Of a DNA stretch of 64,000 nucleotides, positions 59,801-64,000 are shown piece after piece. Numbering within the stretch: the first letter of the stretch is position 1; each line of letters begins with the position of its first letter. Under the pieces are notes generated by a model, which worked only from the letters and a program-made list of their open reading frames with translations, was not told where the DNA came from and made no database searches. The position numbers and the translations under genes were made by a program. Source of the stretch: Gavia stellata (Eukaryota; Chordata; Aves; Gaviiformes; Gaviidae); assembly GCF_030936135.1 (NCBI RefSeq), contig NC_082600.1:18421943-18485942 (forward strand), given 5' to 3'.

Positions 59801-62800
59801 ATAGAATGACCTTAAAGAGATTTAGTTATTGTCTCTTCTGAGATGCCCAGTTCCCAGGCTGTGCCTATCTTGCTTAGACTGTGAACTGTGTGCAGCAGGG
59901 AATATCTATATTTAGACTTTTCTGAAGCATAACTTTCTTTTACTAAATAAACACTGAAGGAACACAGTTCAGATTAGGCCTTTTCCCACATTCAAAAGAT
60001 CCAACTTTTTTGCATAGATCAAGATGGAAGTTTGGGGGTGGTAAAGAGGATATTGTTTGAGATTTGCTGAATCTAAGCTTTCATTTAAAAAAAAAAAAAA
60101 GCATTTGTGTACTTGTGTGCCTGACTGCTTTTAGGAACCTCTTCCTTGTGTCCTGTTAGAGCTTAGGAATTAGCACATAGTTACCAACTTCTAAAATGTA
60201 CTGCAAGAGGCATACATGTAAGACATCCATTCATATAATGTGAGGGTTGATAGGTTCTTAGTCACAGAAATGTTTGCACACATTATAAAAAAACAGAACT
60301 CCCACTTTCCTACAGAAGTATCGATATCTTCCTTTTTCTATCACTTAAATTAATTCTGTTCTTAAAAGCTTTATTATTTCTCATTCTCTAGAATACTGCA
60401 ATACCCTAGTATTTAGACACTTCATAACATTTTATTACTTGAAGCTTTTGAACACTGGTTTGTCTCTTAACCATAATCTTAGGTGGTTTTATTTTCAGAA
60501 CTGTTCTACGTATTCTTTGCTTATTCTTGAACCCCACAATTTAGGTTTTGCATGTAAATAATGGAAAGGATTGTGCTGGGCACTTGAGAGTGACTGGTGC
60601 CTCAAAACATCACAGTCAGCCCCATTTATTGACAGTATTTATTTAGTCTAACCAAACCTGGCAGCTTATGCTCTTCTAGTAATAAACTCCACATTTCAGT
60701 CGCCTGTTGAGCTGCCTGCCTGATACAGCAGGTATCCCTTACAGTTCTCCTGTTTTTTGGTCTCTTCAGTATTCCTTCATAGTCCCTACAGAAAGAAAAT
60801 CTAAGCCTGGATGAATAACAGACTTGTCTGAGGCAATGGAAAGTCATTGTCAGTGGGAGGCTGAATGACAAAAGTACCTGACGGTTAATCCTAGCATCAG
60901 ACCTGGAGAGCACGTCTTCACTCATCCAGGTACACACTGAGAGCTGTCAGCTCAACTGAAAGGGTAGTATCTAGGGGGGGCTTTCATATAAATTTCATCA
61001 ACTGGAAGTAAATCATCCTTTTCTGTATGGAGGGCTCCTGTTGTTACAGACTTTAGTGGAAGATAAAAATCAGTTCATTGTAGTTGTGAAGCTTTTAAGT
61101 ACTCACCTAGCCCTTTACCTGAATTTGACTTTTTCTGAAGCCCATGCTAGAGGCCTGTATGGGAAATCAGCACGGAGACGCAGAATGACTTGGGCATTTG
61201 AATGGAGATGTTAACAGCAGTTGATGGTTACTCTCAAAGGGAGAATTTCATTAATTTATTAGTAAGTGAGTATTTGTATTTCTTTTAACAAAAGCATATT
61301 AAGCAGTATTTGCAAATCTTTAAAACAAAAGGTATTACATATTTGTTCCTTACTGTGCAGAGTTTGTAAGCTGCTGCTTTTACCATACCTATATGAAATG
61401 CAATTTCAGGCAGTAATGCCTACATCATGTTCTTTCATAAAGTTCCAGATGAGTATTTAAATGTCTCCATCTTAGCACACTTACTACCACATTTGTTAGC
61501 ATTCTTACAGAGGTGATATGTCTGCTTTTCCACACAAATGTATGTTCTGTTTGCCTTTCACCAACAGAATGTAAACATAATCATGACAATATGAAGGTAC
61601 TTAGGAGGTAAAGAAATATGCTGGTATGAGACTATAACAAGTTTAAGTGCATCCAAACCAACACCTTCTCCACATGAAAAAGTATCTAGCCTCAATTAAC
61701 GTCTCACTGAATGTGTGTTTCTACGCTGCTTTGTGTAATAGGACTTACAGTACCTCCCTTGCAAAATGATGCCTCTGCATAGTGCAGAGCTTGTTTGCTA
61801 TATGTTTGTAGTGTTCTGGGCAACTGTTACCAGCTGAAGTCTTTCACCAGCAAATTCAGTGCATTAATGATGTGTTGCAATGGATTGTGATACAAACTAA
61901 CCTATCATAATTTGCGTGTTGAAGCAGAGGTTACAATTTCAAGTGTTTTCCTATTCATTCTGGCACTTACGTCTTTTCGCTAGCCAGGCAGTATAATTCT
62001 CAGGTTTTTGCACATTTTCAGAGTGCTACTCATAAGTGCTCTGGCAAAACAGCGTCCCAACCAGTGGGAAATCTTTAGCTTGATAACCACTGTAGAGGTG
62101 GAGGATGAAAGTAAAATCAGGCAGCCTGATATTTTTCTGGAGTGGCTTCACACAGTGAAAATGCTTAGAGACTTGCTCAGCCAGCACTGGGCTGGTGGGT
62201 GAGAGCAGCCACACTAACCTGGGAGGATCAGAAAGGACAGCAGAACATAAGGTGTAGATGCTAGTTCTCTGGAAATCTGCACAAATGTGACCCCCAGAGC
62301 ACCACTGTTAGCCAGCAACATGAGAGTTTTGTCACTGTAGAAGAGTCCGTGATACCTGGAAGCTCTCCCTTCCCTCAGCTGTGTGGAGAACAATGGAGTG
62401 ATGGTAAACCAGTCTTTTGGGGCTGTTGTCATTGATAGCAAGTGGAGATTATTAGTAAGGAAGAATTCAGCTTTGAATTCTCTCAAAACTGAGTAGGTGA
62501 GATCCTTTGACAAGACCCACATGCCTATTATATATCATTCTCCCCCACCCTGATCCAGGCCTCATCATCTTCAGAAGAGGTCCTACAAATTGTGGTCAAT
62601 CCCTCTGGCAGCTTCTTGCTTTATTGCAGAGTAGCCAAAATTTCCCCTGAAACCACTATCAATTTTACCGTCAAGACATTGGCACTAACTTCTACTTCTC
62701 TGGCTTATGAAACCACTTTCTAGAGAGAACTCTTTAGTCCATGCAGCTGTAAAATAACTCTAGTGTATGTATTTGTGAGATTTAAAAAATGGTGGCGGTA

Positions 62801-63591
62801 TGATAACAAGGATGGAGGTTTCTGAGGAGGATTTGCTGTGAGAAATGTTGTGCTTTGCACTTTGTACGTGAAAATAAGGGAGAGCATTTTAGTGAAGGCT
62901 GGAGAACAGCGCCAGGAAAGACTTACAAGTTATTTTGACTTTTTTGACAGACAAGATGCCTGCCTGCACTAAAATTTTATCAGGGATCCAGGATTGCCAG
63001 AACAGGATCGTGGGGCAGGAAGCTATGTGACCCAGTGAACAATGATAATTTAAGTAAGCCCCATGACATAAAAGGCATATGCATTTATGAATTTATATTA
63101 TTAGATTATTATGTTATTAGGGAGAATTGTGCTCAACTGAATTTCTTTTCAAGAGTGCAACTTTCAAGCAATACAAACCCATTATTGAACTGACAATACC
63201 AAAAGACAGTACAAGGCAGGCTTTAGCTAGAACACTGAATGTGAACACAAAGCAGCTGTGTTCTTCGGAGAGCTTGTCTGCCTAAGCACCATGTCCGGTA
63301 CCCTTTGCCACAAGGCTTCTTCTTTGCGAAGGGGTTGAAACACTTCTATGAGAGCTCCTTGGCACGTCCTGAGGCCTCCTCTGTCTAAATGGTGGGATGA
63401 GTTCTTTTCTCTGTTTTAGGGTGTGTCTCTCCCTTTCTGTTTTCTCCTGTCAGGCCTCCATGTTGAACAAGTATCCCACTCATAGGCTTGGTGCAAATGG
63501 TGCAGAAATAACCACTACACAAAGTGCTGAGGGTTAAAGAAAGGCATTCTTCTAACCTGCCCCCCATCTGATTTGTTTAGATTGTTTTCAC

Positions 63592-63615
63592 AAAATAAAA
63601 TAAATAAATAAATAA
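63592..63615. repeat. AAAT tetranucleotide microsatellite
   Basis: About six units of AAAT/AAATA. Simple repeat, possibly the degenerate A-tail of a retroposon, but no body is recognised. Confidence 0.85.
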
Positions 63616-64000
63616 GGGAGTGTGTATGTACCTGGATTTGTTGCAGAATTTGAAAACAATTACATAGAAGGATAGACCTCTTTAAGACATGGAACTCCTA
63701 TTTGCGTTGGGACAGTTGGCAGTCCCGTAATGGAAATTGTGTCCCGATGGAGGGAAAAGGTGCAACGTGAGCTAACCCCTTATCAAACAGTGGGAATCTT
63801 CATAGGCATGGGTTATTACAAACTTTCCATCCATGTGAAAAACTTTCTTCAGAAGTCACACCAGAAAACTGAGGCACAAGGCAAGCAGGCTTCATCAGTT
63901 CAGCCACTAACAGTCCTTTTTTTCCCTTTTTTTTTTTTCCCCAGGAAGCTCTGAGAGAAGGGAAAATTCCAAAGGTCAGCATAGGAATTGTGTGTTCAAC

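Larger units (their letters stand above)
53961..64000. other. noncoding region, probable ITPK1 5' intron
   Basis: Ten kilobases of AT-rich sequence with no coding exon I can recognise on either strand. The conserved N-terminal exon of ITPK1 is not seen. Conserved gene order makes this most likely the first intron of ITPK1 on the plus strand. It contains a degenerate GGTCAGG-rich repeat (about 56560-56800), A/T runs near 59580 and 60087, and an AAAT repeat at 63592-63615. Minus-strand frames at 60626-60937 and 62214-62522 have no family I can name. Confidence 0.5.

Noticed and set aside
59755-59860. Possible further CR1 copy (CCATAGAATGACCTTAAAG)
   Set aside because: Only a short resemblance to the CR1 end; the following sequence does not continue the family.
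1-64000. CRISPR arrays, ribosome binding sites, bacterial operons, rRNA and tRNA genes
   Set aside because: None is expected in this nuclear vertebrate sequence, and none was seen on reading.

Overview
The window is vertebrate nuclear DNA, most likely from a bird. The genes are split by GT-AG introns, there are two CR1 LINE fragments, introns are compact, promoters are CpG islands, and interspersed repeats are sparse. Gene order matches the block on human 14q32 (BTBD7, UBR7, GON7, LYSET/TMEM251, then ITPK1). I cannot name the species.

Layout. 1-29.6 kb: the 3' nine coding exons of BTBD7 on the + strand, starting inside the gene, with a 4.1 kb 3'UTR. 29.6-31.2 kb: a short gap between convergent 3' ends. 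31.2-42.44 kb: the complete UBR7 gene on the - strand, 11 coding exons, 419 codons plus stop. 42.44-42.71 kb: a 271 bp CpG-rich promoter shared head to head by UBR7 and GON7. 42.71-43.65 kb: GON7 on the + strand, two exons, 112 aa. 43.7-49 kb: intergenic sequence. About 49-53.6 kb: LYSET (TMEM251) on the - strand, one coding exon and a probable noncoding first exon. 53.2-53.8 kb: a second CpG-island promoter, probably also driving ITPK1 on the + strand. 53.9-64 kb: no coding exon recognised; by synteny this is probably the first part of ITPK1.

The genes have separate cellular roles. BTBD7 is a BTB/BACK protein of epithelial branching. UBR7 is a UBR-box/PHD chromatin ubiquitin ligase. GON7 is a KEOPS subunit for tRNA t6A. 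LYSET is a Golgi membrane protein needed for mannose-6-phosphate tagging. Their proximity is conserved synteny, not an operon.

I found no clear undescribed system. The better leads are an out-of-frame upstream ORF overlapping the LYSET start, a GON7 intron that is open in frame if retained, an antisense candidate exon in a BTBD7 intron, a small membrane-type ORF in the same intron, and paired motifs in the two divergent promoters. Comparisons with human or mammalian proteins are from memory, not from an alignment.
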